Positions 13,522 through 13,944 of a stretch of DNA of 13,944 bases are shown here, in pieces; positions within the stretch are counted from its first letter, which is position 1, and each line of letters opens with the position of its first letter. The stretch comes from Chloroflexota bacterium (lineage in GTDB: Bacteria > Chloroflexota > Anaerolineae > UBA7937 > JACPPX01), in the NCBI GenBank assembly GCA_016190785.1, contig JACPPX010000081.1:1-13944 (forward strand). Direction: 5' to 3'. Both the position numbers and the translations under genes were made by a program. Below the pieces are notes generated by a model. That model worked only from the letters and a program-made list of their open reading frames with translations. It was not told where the DNA came from and made no database searches.

Positions 13522-13944
13522 ATGCCCAAATTTAAAGTCGGATTAGCCCAGATCAGCCCGGCCCTGGGAGATCTGGAGTCCAACCTCAAGATACACTTGG
13601 AATATATCTCCCAAGCCAAAAAAGCCGGTCTTGACCTTTTGGTCTTCCCCGAACTCTCCCTCACCGGCTATTTCTTGAAGGACCTAAATGCCAGTGTAGC
13701 CCTACCTCGAGGAGATAAAAAAATATTAGGCCCCCTTAAGACCGCCAGCCGCGATCTGGACCTAGTAGTGGGTTTTGTGGAAGAGGATGAGCGTCACCGG
13801 TTCTTCATCGCCACCGCATATTTAGCGGGGGAGGAGATTAAGCACCTCCATCGCAAAGTCTACCTCCCCACCTATGGGATGTTCAGCGATGGGCGCTTCT
13901 TCTCCCCCGGAGATGGCTTCTCTACTTTCCCCACCAAATTCGGA
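13522..13944 (+). CDS. Nitrilase/C-N hydrolase superfamily amidase, 5' part (runs off the window)
   Basis: An open frame from ATG at 13522, preceded by GAGGAGGG (13508-13514), continues for 141 codons to the window edge without a stop. The start VGLAQISPALGDLESNLKIH is typical of the superfamily. The first two residues of the Glu-Lys-Cys catalytic triad are visible: Glu in LLVFPELSLTGY (about 40-51) and Lys in HRKVYLPTYGMFSDGRFFSP (about 109-128). The nucleophilic Cys would lie beyond the window. Members hydrolyse amides or nitriles, for example N-carbamoylputrescine amidase, omega-amidase and the glutaminase half of NAD synthetase. The part seen cannot choose among these. The 136-base gap upstream holds no terminator or promoter I can defend, so it may be cotranscribed with the nucleotidyltransferase. 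Confidence 0.88.
   Translation, partial: MPKFKVGLAQISPALGDLESNLKIHLEYISQAKKAGLDLLVFPELSLTGYFLKDLNASVALPRGDKKILGPLKTASRDLDLVVGFVEEDERHRFFIATAYLAGEEIKHLHRKVYLPTYGMFSDGRFFSPGDGFSTFPTKFG

Overview
The window looks like about 14 kb of a Chloroflexota (Anaerolineae/Dehalococcoidia-like) chromosome of moderately high GC. This placement is an inference. It rests on an ECF sigma factor paired with a DUF5667-type anti-sigma protein, Pro/Thr-rich extracytoplasmic linkers, a LytR-CpsA-Psr protein, and a long nucleotidyltransferase/phosphomannomutase-like fusion. All intact genes are on the + strand, and I saw no rRNA, tRNA, CRISPR array or insertion sequence.

Layout. Positions 1-483 are the AT-richer 3' part of a trypsin-like serine protease gene with an in-frame amber stop. 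It is followed by queA (517-1536) and a terminator. A close-packed run then holds a XerC/D-type recombinase (1649), a PH/SHOCT membrane protein (2573), purine nucleoside phosphorylase (3212), a membrane protein with an external beta-sandwich (4134) and a large exported M6-like zinc metalloprotease (4869-6881). The centre (7003-9590) carries an ECF sigma factor, its overlapping membrane anti-sigma partner and two small exported proteins that are paralogues of each other. After a terminator come a LytR-CpsA-Psr glycopolymer ligase (9738-10739) and the sugar-1-phosphate nucleotidyltransferase fusion (10893-13385). The window ends inside a nitrilase/C-N hydrolase gene (13522 onward).

The most interesting signal is regulatory. 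CGTCAC-N16-CGTT occurs upstream of both small exported-protein genes, with CGTCACAT-N11-TTTCGTT identical in the two. A close variant, CGTCAT-N17-CGTT, lies just before the sigma-factor start codon. This has the shape of an ECF promoter and resembles the Streptomyces BldN type. It suggests a compact self-controlled regulon in which the sigma factor drives its own operon and two small surface proteins. Both predicted small-protein mRNAs would begin almost at once with a hairpin, whereas the sigma-factor mRNA would be leaderless. Neighbouring genes for wall glycopolymer attachment, sugar-nucleotide synthesis and exported protease/Ig-like proteins fit a cell-envelope theme.

Housekeeping-type promoters (TTGGCC-17-TATAAT and TTTACA-17-TATAGT) are visible before the LCP and nucleotidyltransferase genes. 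The former would also give a leaderless transcript, and the latter has a perfect inverted repeat at the 5' end of its leader.
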